A DNA stretch of 64,000 nt, from the NCBI RefSeq assembly GCF_048128805.1, contig NC_136004.1:18164185-18228184 (forward strand), given 5' to 3'. Within the stretch, counting starts at the first letter, position 1. Every line of letters starts with the position of its first letter. Origin of the DNA: Centroberyx gerrardi. Taxonomy: Eukaryota > Chordata > Actinopteri > Beryciformes > Berycidae. Shown here piece by piece: positions 37,155 through 48,087 of the stretch. The notes below the pieces were generated by a model. The model made no database searches and was not told where the DNA came from. It saw nothing but the letters and a program-made list of their open reading frames with translations. The position numbers and the translations under genes are program-made.

Positions 37155-38142
37155 TCAGATGAGAGGCGGTGAGCAGCGTTCCCAGGAGTCACTGCGGTGA
37201 TGTGTGATGCACTTGGAGCGCGACGCCCTTGACGGCGACCAGGCCATTGTGTCAACGTGTGTTGGGCCCCCTGATTTCTGCAGGACGCCCCAGAACAGCT
37301 TCCTCTGGAGGTCCGTCAAGTCCTCAAAGTACCACTCGCTGCTCAGCCCTGGATTGGGATCAAGCAATCCGACAATCAGTGAATGGCCCTTTATTGATCG
37401 AGTGATTGGTCAGTCTATCTGTCTATCGATAATGTGATACTCTATTTATCCCCTGAGGAGAAATTTGTCTTTTCTCTTGCTCCATTGGTAAGTTCAAAGC
37501 ACACGGTCAGGTATAAGACAGCACTCCTGTCACATAGGGACTGAACCCTGGCCTTCCAGTCTGTGAAGTAATAAGGGATGTACACATATGACTGAAAAAC
37601 TGCCATGTTTCTCTGATGGTTTACTGACCGGCTTGGGGAGACGCCTCTCTGACTGGCGGCCTCCACCACGCCTCACATGACGGTGGCTTGGTCCACGCCT
37701 GCACACCCAGGATGTGCGGACATATCTCTCCCCGTTTGAACAGCTCTCCAGTGGAGGACAGCGAACCAGAGGGCAGCAGCGTATCTTTTGCTACCGGGTT
37801 TGCAAGGACGACAGCATTAGAGGACACCAAGCTGCGCTGCACTTGTCCCTCTTGTCCGGTCAGTGCAGAGGAGGCCATGCCAGTTGGAGGAGCAGGAACA
37901 GGGACTGAGTCAGTGGGAGGTGCGGTTTCACGCCGGTAGTCCCGCCTCTTAAACTGACAATTAGACAGCTGGCGGATGTTTTCGGGGAGGAAGGCTCTGG
38001 ACCCAAAAGTCCCACGGAGGTTAGAAGTGCGTCCTGTGATCTCTGGGACGGGGAGGGGGGCGCTGGCGTTTGGGGGACTACCATGTAAGGTATTGCTAGG
38101 TGGGGATTTCTTCACAGCCAAAGGCTTCAATAACTCTGAAAT
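37155..38142 (-). CDS. Unrecognised protein, 3' part (two exons seen)
   Basis: Two phase-compatible exons, 37,629-38,142 (acceptor TTTCTTAG, donor GTCAGT) and 37,155-37,348 (acceptor CCAATCCAG, ending in TGA), join in frame to give 235 residues. The first exon begins at a codon boundary with ISELLKPLAVKKSPP and has no ATG, so 5' exons are missing; I could not find them in 38,143-39,500. The first exon is Pro/Ser-rich and probably disordered. The last exon holds the most ordered-looking part, a Trp/Leu-rich amphipathic segment WYFEDLTDLQRKLFWGVLQK, then a basic, Ser-rich tail ending CSPPLI. I do not recognise the family. In human synteny a small uncharacterised gene (C9orf153) lies beside ISCA1, but I cannot match the sequence. 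Confidence 0.6.
37437..37600. mobile_element. Retroelement-tail-like repeat in intron
   Basis: It contains GATACTCTATTTATCCCCTGAGGAGAAATTTG and a segment with GGACTGAACCCTGGCCTTCCAGTCTGTGAAGTAA, both typical of dispersed fish retroelement 3' ends (compare 18,085-18,295). It lies between the two exons of the unrecognised gene. Confidence 0.4.
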
Positions 38143-40435
38143 CTAAGAAATGTAGTAGAAACAGAGACAAACAGCAGTGAAGTTGCCCAGACAACTGACT
38201 ATGAATCAGCATTTCTAATTACATGCTAACACAGGGCTCAAATACATTACAAGACTGTCTTTTGAAGGACTTTTTCATACTGAAAGGCAAAGGTGATTGG
38301 CCTTACTAGCTTGGTAGGTATACATCATAACACTTAAACATTCAAAATAAAATCATAAGGAAGTGAAAGAATAAAAAGCTTCACTACATCATTTTACTCT
38401 GCTGATTCAGGAGGAGACAAAGTCTACCACAGCTTTGGTCAAAGATCATCCATTTTACCTTCCTCTGAGATTAAATGATGTATAATGATCTTGAAAGGTG
38501 TAGATATGCACATTTTTTTTATTGAAGGGACCTTGAGCAAAGTTTAGATTTTTCTAAATACTGAATAAACAAGCCAAGATTAAAATATCAGCACGTCATT
38601 CCATCACCCCTAGCCAAGATCTTCCTATTGAGCCCCAAATTGTTCAAACGACCTTCATAAGAACTTGATAGAGCAATTTTCAATTTCTTGAAACCTGTAG
38701 AGCTAAGAGTGATGTAGTCTTATAAATGGCGGAACACACCTATTTGGCCTAACGTAAGCCATTAGACAATTTCAAAAAAAAAATACAAAAATGCATTATT
38801 TTCCTCTATACCTTGAACCCATAGGACTCTCTGCTGTCACAATCTCTCTCCTTTTGATTTTCCATTAGCCACAGGACCTTGAAAATCAAGTGAAGTGTCC
38901 CAGTTGTTGGCTTTGTAATGATATAGCCAAAAAAAATGAGGGTGATGAAAATCAACCTAAATAAATCCCCACTTCTCCTAATCTCAAACAAACCAGAGGC
39001 AAAATGAAAACAAGTCAAAACCGCTGAGTCATTGCAGGACTCAATATGACCTTGTCTAGGGATAGAGTCCCTCGAGGTGCAGGGTATGAAGAACTAAAAC
39101 CCGAGATTCACAACAGGGCTGCAAGAAAATGAGCAAGCCCTGGCCATTATGTGGTAGCAGCCACACTAACTCCATCTGGTTGACAGTTAATCATTTCATT
39201 TATGATGTAATAGTCACCCTGGCACCAATTACATTACAGAGGAAAACAACAGTGTAAGCATTAAAGTATTTTTGACAAAAAATTATTAACAATTTTACTT
39301 AAAAGCATTACTCCATTCTGTACATTGTACCATAAAGCAAACTATCTTCAGTTTTGCCGAATGCAGACAAGTTGGCTACATGCAAACAGGATGAGGAGAA
39401 TGAATTTTCTGTTGTTCTAGCCTAGTGTTTTCACATTTCCACTGCTGAACACAAAACAGTGGGCACACAGTTTCAAATTGCGTGATTAAACTATTTATTC
39501 TAGATATTTCATATCATCTGTATACAGACATATTGCACGAGTTACAAATCTGCACACAGTCTATACAAACACATAGTCCTTCTGGCTTTGACTGAGCAAA
39601 AAGAAACAAACATAAACCTCATATATACTTATGTGAGGGATACAAGTTTTTGTGCGTTATGCTGCGGTTTAAGGGAGATTTACATTCTTTAAATATACAC
39701 ACACAAATATATACTCTTTACTCTTCAAACAAAGAATTTACAAACTGCTAAACCAGTTTCAAGACACTCAGGAACTCTTCCACTTTTGCACACTGCTGGT
39801 ACGTGACACTGCGTAATGGGACATTGTCTGTAATGTGTGGTTTTACAAACAGTTGATGTTGATCATAATATCTTTGGATTTTGGTGGAGAGATTCAAATA
39901 TAAAAACACAAAATACTTAATAGTAACATGTTTCACTCTCTTAGCTTATCCCACTTCAGCTTGATCAAGACTCAGCTTCAGGGGGCCTCAACTTTGGCCA
40001 TTTTGTACCACTTCATCATGCATTCAAATCATGGCGTGATATGATGTAAATTCTCTAAATAGTGGCCATATGTGTAACATGGTAGCTAATACTATTCACT
40101 AAATTAAAAACACTAAGCTACCGAGGTCCTTCTAAGGTCCAGGACAAGGTGTATGTGTTTAGATGCAGAGCACTACAGATTATGCCATCCGTATGGGGCC
40201 CAGAAAAAAACCCACTTGAGACAAGTTTGGGTAGGAACCTGAAAATGATTACGGTGAGGTGGCGGTGATTATTACAGAAGGTAGTAAAACCCCTCCTCTA
40301 AGCGTGAGCATGCTTACTTGGGCTTTGTGAGTTGTGTGTATGCGTGTGGTTTGCAGGAAGAGCAGCAGTAGGAGCACAGGCATGTCCACATCCCAGAGAA
40401 TTCCTCATGTCCGACTCCCTCATCAACACTCAGTC
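38143..40435. other. Intergenic DNA, no gene seen
   Basis: AT-rich sequence that may include the missing 5' exons of the gene at 37,155-38,142 and the distal 3' UTR of ISCA1. No exon with convincing splice signals and protein-like content was found. Confidence 0.5.
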
Positions 40436-40441
40436 TTTATT
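40436..40441 (-). terminator. Candidate ISCA1 poly(A) signal
   Basis: AATAAA on the minus strand, about 70 nt after the ISCA1 stop codon, which would give a short 3' UTR. Another TTTATT on the plus strand at about 39,491 would give a long one. Confidence 0.4.
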
Positions 40442-40509
40442 CGTGGGCATCCGGGAAGGGACGGGGTTTGGAGCAGGGAGGGTGCAGGAGGACGGAGGCT
40501 CTGCAATAC

Positions 40510-43500
40510 TCAGATATTGAAGCTCTCTCCACAACCACATGTGCCCTTGATATTGGGATTGTTGAAGACAAATTCACTGGCCAGCTTTGACTCCACAAAG
40601 TCCATCTCAGTTCCCAAAAGGGTCAGCTGAGCCTTCTTCTCAATGAACACCCTCACACCTGCAAGAGAGTCACCATAGCAGTGTTGTCACTACTCCAAAA
40701 TTTTGACCTTAGCACCAATATTCAGCCCAAGTATTGTAGCTTCAAGTCTAAATTGAAATGACAACAAAAAGTTAAAATGAAAGTAATAAAATACACTGAT
40801 CAATAACACAATGTATTTAATTAGTTAAATTTTTCAAAATGCAATTATCAAAGACATTTTTTTCTATCAAAAAACATTTAAGATACTTTTGAGGGAAAGT
40901 AACTGATACAAGGACAAACTGCTGCACTTAACATTTCACCACTGCTCAGCTAGCAAAACAGCACACATCACAACAGAGAGAAAAAAAAAAAAAAAGGAAC
41001 TACAGTATTATATCAGCATTACTACACTACTAAACTTAAAAACCTTAAACCAAATACTTTCTGCTAAGCTTTCAATTATCAACTACATCAACATCAGGTT
41101 GTCATTCTGATGTAGTCGACCTTTCTTATATTACGATATGGCATGACTCACCATCCTGCAGCACTTCCTCATCAGCTTTGTCCTTCTCCTTGGTGTAGTC
41201 CAGTGTGTAAGTCAGTCCATTGCAACCGCGTGTCCTCACCCCCACCTTCATACCAATCTGGACAGAGTCAGAGACATGCTAGCATTAGTCTAAATCATCT
41301 TTTACCCACCAGCATTTAGAGTTTTAGTTTTATCAGTTTTGCCATAATATACAAGCAAGAGAGATGGGAAATGCAGTGGAGATAGATGAGTTAGAGGTGA
41401 ACTGCTTCAGTCACTTCACATGGTATTCCCTGCAGAGTTTACTGGACTACAGCCAGCAGGGAAGCCTCATAATGACACTGAATTAATCTCTCGAGAGACA
41501 GATCAGAGCCTATATTCACAAAATATATTACCTCTATAAATCTTATTAACTAAGTTACAATTTTCCAGTTATAAGTTTCTTTTATTCCTTCAGCCACATT
41601 TGATAAGGAAGTCTTACATTCGATGTTTAAGAGCCCTGTCTAAAGCAGCTGTACATTTATCATTTATTTGATTTGTTCTTACACATGTTTTAAGATCAAA
41701 TTTGTCTTTACAAATAGTTATATCAAGAGGTTCATTGTCCAAAAGTTTTAAGGTAGAACAGACTTCATTTATTTGATGTAGACAAATCAATGTAATGAAC
41801 CCTTAAGCACTCAGGGCAACACTGCATTCCACCTTTACAGAAGAAGCAAAGAAGGAGCTGAACGCAGTGCACAATGTTAAGCACACAGTGATGACTGGAA
41901 GAGGGCAGCTTGAAGTTTCAAGGAATGTTGGCTGGATTAATCACTCACATATTCAGGCTTATCATGGAGCAGCGTCCTGATCTTGTTCACGGCTGCTGGA
42001 GTCTGAAGAGAAAGGTGTTGGAAGAGAAAAGGTTAACACTCACACCAAGAGCCAAGATGCTTAACATGATCATGATAAACACAATAAGGCTGCGTCTGAC
42101 TGACTTCTCAAATGAATGTGACTGAACAGCCCTAAGCTTCCTGGTAGATATCAATAGTTTTGGTTGAGCCATCGATCACATTCCAAGACAGAGAATTACA
42201 GGCAATTAATTAGTTCCGAATTGTACTGTACATAATAGCAGGTATGACTTTTGTTTTAGGATAGGTTTCCCCACTAACAAAAGACATGTTTGCATTCATG
42301 CATAGCATTTTTTTTTTTTTAATTTTTAATTTAAAAAAAGACTGTCTAGCCTAAATTTAGGTGACAAGCCTAAATCCAACAATTTATGACTGAGTAGGCT
42401 ACATGCCAAAACACATGGTCAACATTTTGTGGCAATGTAGCCTACAAAACACTTATAATTACACAATTTTGTTACCCCCACTCAGCCTAAAAAGGTTGCC
42501 TTTGTATCATGAGATTCAGCCTAATTACAAAAAACATGTTGTAACCTATTGCAGATTATATCACCCTGGACAACACCACTGTTTGGAATGGGCAGCAACG
42601 AATATTTACATCAAACACAACAAGGCATTACCTGTGCTAGATAAGCATTAAATCACCACTGTGGAGGCTGATAGTTCAACAGGTCTGAAATCAGAAGGTA
42701 CCTATGGTGTTGTGCTGTTCTGTAGTTCCTATTGTACTTGGTTAGATGTAAACGAGAGGGAGCCCAGAATTTGGACAGTCATGATGTAGAGGCATTTGGG
42801 AGGCTGATTTAAATTACAGCAGCCACCTGGAACTAATCCCTTAAAGCCTATGTGATCATCTGCATGTGTGCATCTGTGCTGACGCTAAATGTAGGCTACA
42901 TCCCAATATTCAACAACCTCTGACATTGTTTTGTTAATGTGTTCTTTCACAAACATACAGTGAACCAGCTAGCGAGTTCGCAAGCTAGCGAGTTGAAATC
43001 ATAACATTGAACTGCGTAAGTGCGTAAAAAGCAGGCAGCCAACCAAATGACCAACCCGATTGGCTATATACCCTGATTGACGGGCGCTACAGCCAATGAC
43101 CTTACGGATAAATGAGTACAAAAAACACAGATACCGGCTTGTGTAACCACGCTTGTGTAAGCCTAACCCCATGATGTAACCACCGTACGTAACAATAAAA
43201 ACTCTAGCTACAGCTATTCTGGCTACTGTAAAATACTTGAAATATGTTGATGAAGCTTCAATTCAATGAGATCTGTCAATTATTATTAGTTTTTTATGGA
43301 TATATGTCTGATGACTGCTTTTGTATACGTTTTTTTTCTCCTGATTTTGCTTATCTCTGTTATGTCTTGTCTCATCTTCAAATATAGTGTTGAAGGACAA
43401 AACAAAACAAAAATCTCACGACCAAGAGAACCCATGGGTGTGGCTAAAGATAAGGCACTGAAACTGTTTAGCTGTTGTCATGAGTGGATTTTACAGGTGG

Positions 43501-44383
43501 AATGCACTTATTTTTTTATTTCTGCACATAAGAAACCAAGCCCTTTCCATGATTTTTTCGAAGTTTAATTGATAAGCAGGTCTTTCAGACAGATAACTAG
43601 CAGCAAAAGAAGCTCTATTAAGACATCAAAGCTAAAATTGGGGGTCCTTAGTGTATGAAAGCAATTCTTTGCAATGTACACATCATCCCCATGTGAGAAT
43701 ATCTGCAACTGCCTTGGTTTGGAGGATGGCCTGCCACTTCACGTTTATTTACGTACGGCACCTTTATCAGACATGGACACCAGAGACACATTATCTTACA
43801 ACAGTACTGTCAGAAAAGCTAGTCACCCTGATCTACACCGTTAATGCATTTCAATCCCACCCATAAACGAGCCATGACTTGCCAGTGTTTTTAGGTAACG
43901 CTAAACCGATGGCTACGTTACCAAACAACAGCTAACGCTACCTAGCTAGCCTGATAGTAGCATGAGTGCCCACAGTTAGTTAGCGATATATTAATATAAA
44001 CACCAACGTAACATGACCGAACAACCTGTAAATTGGCAAATGCAGAAGACGTTTGATGTGACAATAAAATACCAAATATTAAGATGGGAAGTTTACTGTG
44101 ATGACGACCAAAGCCACCAGGCTAACGACCGTTATCGTTACCAAGAGCAGTTAGCTAACTTTGCTACGCTTTACGTTCACTTACATAACATCCGGTAATG
44201 GTAACGCTATACATTCAAAATAATAAATAAAAATAAACGTAGCTATATTAGAATGGTGAAAATGTATTTTAAGTGAGTTCACAATTATGACTAACCACTT
44301 ACCAGTGTCAAAGCAGCTCTAGTTGCCAATATTTTTCGTTTACTGACCGCTCGGACGGTCGCTCGCACCAAGGAGGCAGACAT
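40510..44383 (-). CDS. isca1: Iron-sulfur cluster assembly 1 (A-type, 4 exons, complete)
   Basis: A mitochondrial A-type Fe-S assembly protein acting with ISCA2 and IBA57 to make [4Fe-4S] clusters. Exons: 44,303-44,383; 41,949-42,002; 41,152-41,257; 40,510-40,658. They sum to 390 bp, giving 129 residues, the same length as human ISCA1. The N-terminus MSASLVRATVRAVSKRK is a basic, mitochondrial-targeting type. The three cluster-binding cysteines are in place: Cys57 in TRGCNGL and Cys121/Cys123 in GTCGCGESFNI. Introns are GT-AG with matching phases. Unusual: the ATG lies 22 bp from a 1.2-kb hAT-like insertion on its 5' side, and exon 1 sits between two near-identical direct repeats. Identity is certain. 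Confidence 0.97.
43191..43611. repeat. Direct duplicate, copy 1 (ISCA1 intron 1)
   Basis: It begins AACAATAAAAACTCTAGCTACAGC and ends near AGATAACTAGCAGCAAAAGAA. It matches 46,425-47,043 in the same orientation at an identity I estimate by eye as above 90%, but lacks about 200 bp present in copy 2 (46,781-46,992). Its origin is unknown; it has no coding frame. Confidence 0.9.
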
Positions 44384-44405
44384 GTTTTACTCTTAACAAC
44401 AGCAG

Positions 44406-45365
44406 CAGGGTTGCCAGGTCTGTGTGACAAAACCAGCACAATGGCCAATAAAACCAGCCCAAAAACCAGCCCAATACCAGAACTCAAAATATGCCTCTGC
44501 CAAACCATATACACTGCTTTTAAAGTCCAACAGCATTGCTATCATTGCCAAATGTATTGTAATATCTACAAAGCAACACCATAAATGTTTAGTGTGCCAG
44601 CATTAAAAGCAGTTTTCCCTAAACAGTTCTTTCACCTAGGTCCTAAAATGGCCTTGTGTAATTAGATACAGTATATTATCATAAATAAAATAATGCTCTG
44701 TGGTGTAGACCAGTGGTTCTCAACCTTTTTGTAGTCTCAGGGATCCCATCTGATAAGATTTAGTTATTCCATAACTGTCTATACTGTAGATTGGCAGATT
44801 AACAGTGAAGAGTGTGAAACCTATGAACAGAATAGTCATTATTATACATTCTCTCATTGGGCTAACTTCTAGTCAATGAAATAATAGTGAAATTAAAATA
44901 TTCCCCATTTTTCTGGGGACCCCCTGGAACCCCCTCTGGGGGTCCCCGGACCCCAGGTTGAGAACCGCTGGTGTAGACCAATTCACTGACGCACAAACTA
45001 ACCTGTTGCTTTGTCTTTTCGCTTTCTCTTCCCTTTTCCCTCTTCCTCCCTGCCTGGACAACATGAATGTACTGTTTTTTACTTCATATGCATTTACTGT
45101 AGTTAATGCAATACCTTATTTCAACTGAAACACCTTATCATGTTGCTTCACTATATTTGAATCATATACTTATAGTAAATACATGTGTAAATAGGCTATG
45201 TATTTACTGTTAGCATTTTTGTTTACCTTATTTCAACTGATACACCTTATCCTGTTAATTCACAACATTTTAATATACTTCGCTAACCAGCAGAGTTGGG
45301 ATCGAGAGGCGGGCGCCGGGCGGCGGAGAGCATTACAGCACGTGTGTGCTGTGCGTGTGTCATAG

Positions 45366-45413
<48 letters not shown>

Positions 45414-45641
45414 TGGGTGGCGTGTTGGCGTGTGTGTACGTGCTGATCTGGAGTCAGTTTGGTAGGATTTGTGTATAAATAAATTATTTCATTTAAAATA
45501 TGGATTTTTATTTATAGATATTATTCATGTAATTTGCATGCAAAATAGGTCTACCCAAACAGCGGACAAAAACATTCAACCCGCGGCAACACTTCAAAAG
45601 TAGCCCAATTCCGCGGGAAAACCGCGGACCTGGCAACCCTG
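44406..45641. mobile_element. hAT-like non-autonomous transposon with 8-bp TSD
   Basis: Inverted ends CAGGGTTGCCAGGTC (44,406-44,420) and GACCTGGCAACCCTG (with one intervening G/C context at 45,627-45,641) are flanked by the perfect 8-bp duplication AACAGCAG at 44,398-44,405 and 45,642-45,649. The length is 1,236 bp. The CAGGGTTGCCA end and 8-bp duplication are typical of hAT elements in fish. The element contains a nested hAT MITE (44,711-44,970) and a (GT)n tract (45,369-45,410). I see no transposase. It sits immediately 5' of the ISCA1 start codon. Confidence 0.85.
44711..44970. mobile_element. Nested hAT MITE (CAGTGGTTCTCAACC ends)
   Basis: A 260-bp element with inverted ends CAGTGGTTCTCAACC and GGTTGAGAACCGCTG. 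It is flanked by the perfect 8-bp duplication GTGTAGAC (44,703-44,710 and 44,971-44,978). These ends are of the well-known hAT/Charlie type. It was inserted into the older element 44,406-45,641. Confidence 0.92.
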
Positions 45642-45685
45642 AACAGCAGAGTGGGAAGTGGGAACCTCCTTGGTGGGAACACTAA

Positions 45686-46314
45686 AGGCCCTGACACACC
45701 AAACCGACTTCAAAGAACCAGCGGCAACGAAGGCCGGCTGTTGCGTTGCCTCACGTCGCCTGCGTCTGGTCCAAAAAGTTGCACTTGAACACACCGCAAA
45801 GACTACAGCCGACGGCCAACTAGCACGTACGTTCTGCGCCTGCGTGAGGGGAAATAACCTTATGTCTGATAAGAAGTTGCAAATGGCACTGGCGTTGTCA
45901 GCCCTTGGTCTTTGGTTGTGGAAGAAGAAAGGAAGAGGCGGAGGCGAAAAATAAATAATACCGCACTAAATGGGTGAAATCATGAATAACGTTACTCCAG
46001 CGACAGGCTCAAGGGGCTTTCCCGAACCTGTGTCGAGAGCTGGAGATAAATGAAACCTCCGATTTTAAAAATTTCGCTCGGCTCTTTCCTGTTCTGTTCC
46101 ACATGTTGAAGGAATTTATCAGTCCAATCATCCAGAGGCAAAACAACGAACTATCAATCAGAGTGATCTCTCTCACCGACGGCTCCGACGCCGATTCAAC
46201 ATGCTCAATCGGCCGAAAACACGCCGACAGGGTCCGACTAGTGCCGACGGTGCGGGACACACCGCAAAAACTAGGGACACCGACGCTTACTGACGGCCCG
46301 ACATGTCAGGGCCT
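45686..46314 (+). mobile_element. PIF/Harbinger-like element with decayed coding piece
   Basis: Inverted ends AGGCCCTGACA (45,686) and TGTCAGGGCCT (46,314) are flanked by TAA on both sides (45,683-45,685 and 46,315-46,317), the 3-bp TWA duplication of PIF/Harbinger elements. The interior reads, over a broken frame, as Harbinger-transposase-like N-terminal sequence: NFARLFPVLFHMLKEFISPI then IQRQNNE. The DDE catalytic part is absent, so the element is a deletion derivative. It lies 5' of the hAT element upstream of ISCA1. Confidence 0.8.
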
Positions 46315-46424
46315 TAACGGTTAAAAACATAGTTAACGTTAGTAGGAAGGCTTATGTGAAAAGCTGGAAGGTACAAGAAGTATGAATAGTATGAAGAGTA
46401 GGTATATATTCAGTAGAAAAAACT

Positions 46425-47043
46425 AACAATAAAAACGGTAGCTACAGCTATTCTGGCTACTGTAAAATACTTGAAATATTTTGATGAAGTTTTCAATTCA
46501 ATGAGATCTGTCAGTTATTATTAGTTTTTTATGGATATATGTCTGATGACTGCTTTTGTATACGTTTTTTTTCCTGATTTTGCTTATCTCTGTTATATCT
46601 GTTTGGACTCATCTTCAAATATAGTGTTGAAGGACAAAACAAAACAAAAATCTCACGACCAAGAGAACCCATGAGTGTGGCTAAAGGCACTGAAACTGTT
46701 CAGCTGTTGTCATGAGTGGATTTTACAGGTGGAATGCACTTATTGTTTTATTTCTGCACATAAGAAACCAAGCCCTTTCCAGGAAATTGCCCTGAATTTT
46801 CATGGGTTCCAAGATAAGGGTTCCTGAACAAGAAACACAATTTACAGTGCTGAAGAACCTTAATAACCCTAGTGTATAACAAAGCTATTTTGCTAAAAAA
46901 AAAAAATAAGGACTAAATTACACTATCCTCAATAAAAAATTTTTAAGATGAAACTCAATCATTAAGACAAGTAAGACAATACAATTTTTTTTAAGTTTAA
47001 TTGACAAGCAGGTCTTTCAGACAGATAACTAGCAGCAAAAGAA
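46425..47043. repeat. Direct duplicate, copy 2 (ISCA1-TUT7 intergene)
   Basis: The second copy of 43,191-43,611, with an extra segment of about 200 bp at 46,781-46,992. It shares long exact stretches such as GTTGAAGGACAAAACAAAAC and ATGAGTGGATTTTACAGGTG. The two copies are about 3.2 kb apart. Confidence 0.9.
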
Positions 47044-47963
47044 TTCACGAGCATGGAGCCTCACAGTACAGATACCAATCTGAGGCACCGTGACCACAAA
47101 ATGTATTTGGCAAATAAATACATTTATCTCTCCATTGAATTAACTTAAATTATCTCTAGCTTAGCTGTGAGTGAACAGTGTATGCAGGCTTTTAGAAATT
47201 AAAATATATAATCAGCTCAACTGAATGAATTGATACGTGTTTGTTTTTTAATAACTTCACCACTGAGTGTCTCACTGTAAGGATGGAGCTACAGCCCGAG
47301 TTTCTCAACTATGTTCTTGTACTAAGTCACTCATGACACTTCCTGGCATGCACACAGGCATATACACACCAGGAGTTAAGCAGAGTTTCACCTTCCTTTA
47401 ATGGCCACAAACACTCACAGGCAGCTGAGGGGCAGTATCTATTAAATGGGGATGGTACCACAATCTTGAAAAATAAAAATACAACCCTGAAAATACAATA
47501 TCTACAGGGTGAAAACCCTAACACATACAGACACACACAAACAGAGACATGGGTGGAGCTGCTTTCAAGGCTGGAGGAGAGGACTGATGGACGTCAGTGC
47601 AGATAACAAATCAAACTCGATTTAAAAGAAATTCAATAAAAACAAATCCTGGCCATTAAGACAGGTAGATAAACAAAGACATGAAGAGCATGCATCATGG
47701 CTTGTCTTGTTAAAATGAAAGCTTTAAAAAGCTCCTCTGAAGAGGAGCGCCAGTTTAAAAAAAACAAAAAAAAAACATAAAAAGGCCCTATTTGGCTTCA
47801 AGTCAAGGCGTCCTGGCTTTGGCTTTTGTGGGTTCCAGCTGGCCGAGCAGTCCCATTCAGAATTCTAGGTTTCAGGGTTTATGGACTTGGACGTTGTTGT
47901 CTGCCTGGACAAGAGAGCAGAACCATGTGGTTTAAGTAGCCACGGCTCGCAAACAGGTTCTGC
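47044..47963. other. TUT7 3' flank / probable 3' UTR
   Basis: Non-coding sequence between the duplicate and the TUT7 stop codon. Part of it should be the TUT7 3' UTR, but no hexamer stood out enough to place the transcript end. Confidence 0.4.
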
Positions 47964-48025
47964 TCATTCCACTGGGCTCCTCCTGTGACCAGAGCGACCC
48001 ATGTGTCGGCTGGCTAAACTACCTG

Positions 48026-48087
<62 letters not shown>

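Noticed and set aside
43191-47043. LTR retrotransposon with the direct repeats as LTRs
   Set aside because: The interval between them holds ISCA1 exon 1 and unrelated DNA transposons, with no gag/pol, primer-binding site or TG...CA ends.
47870-47916. Alternative last TUT7 exon ending in a short QQRPSP-like tail
   Set aside because: The acceptor and phase fit, but the exon at 47,964-48,022 matches the conserved vertebrate C-terminus better, so it was kept only as a possible isoform.
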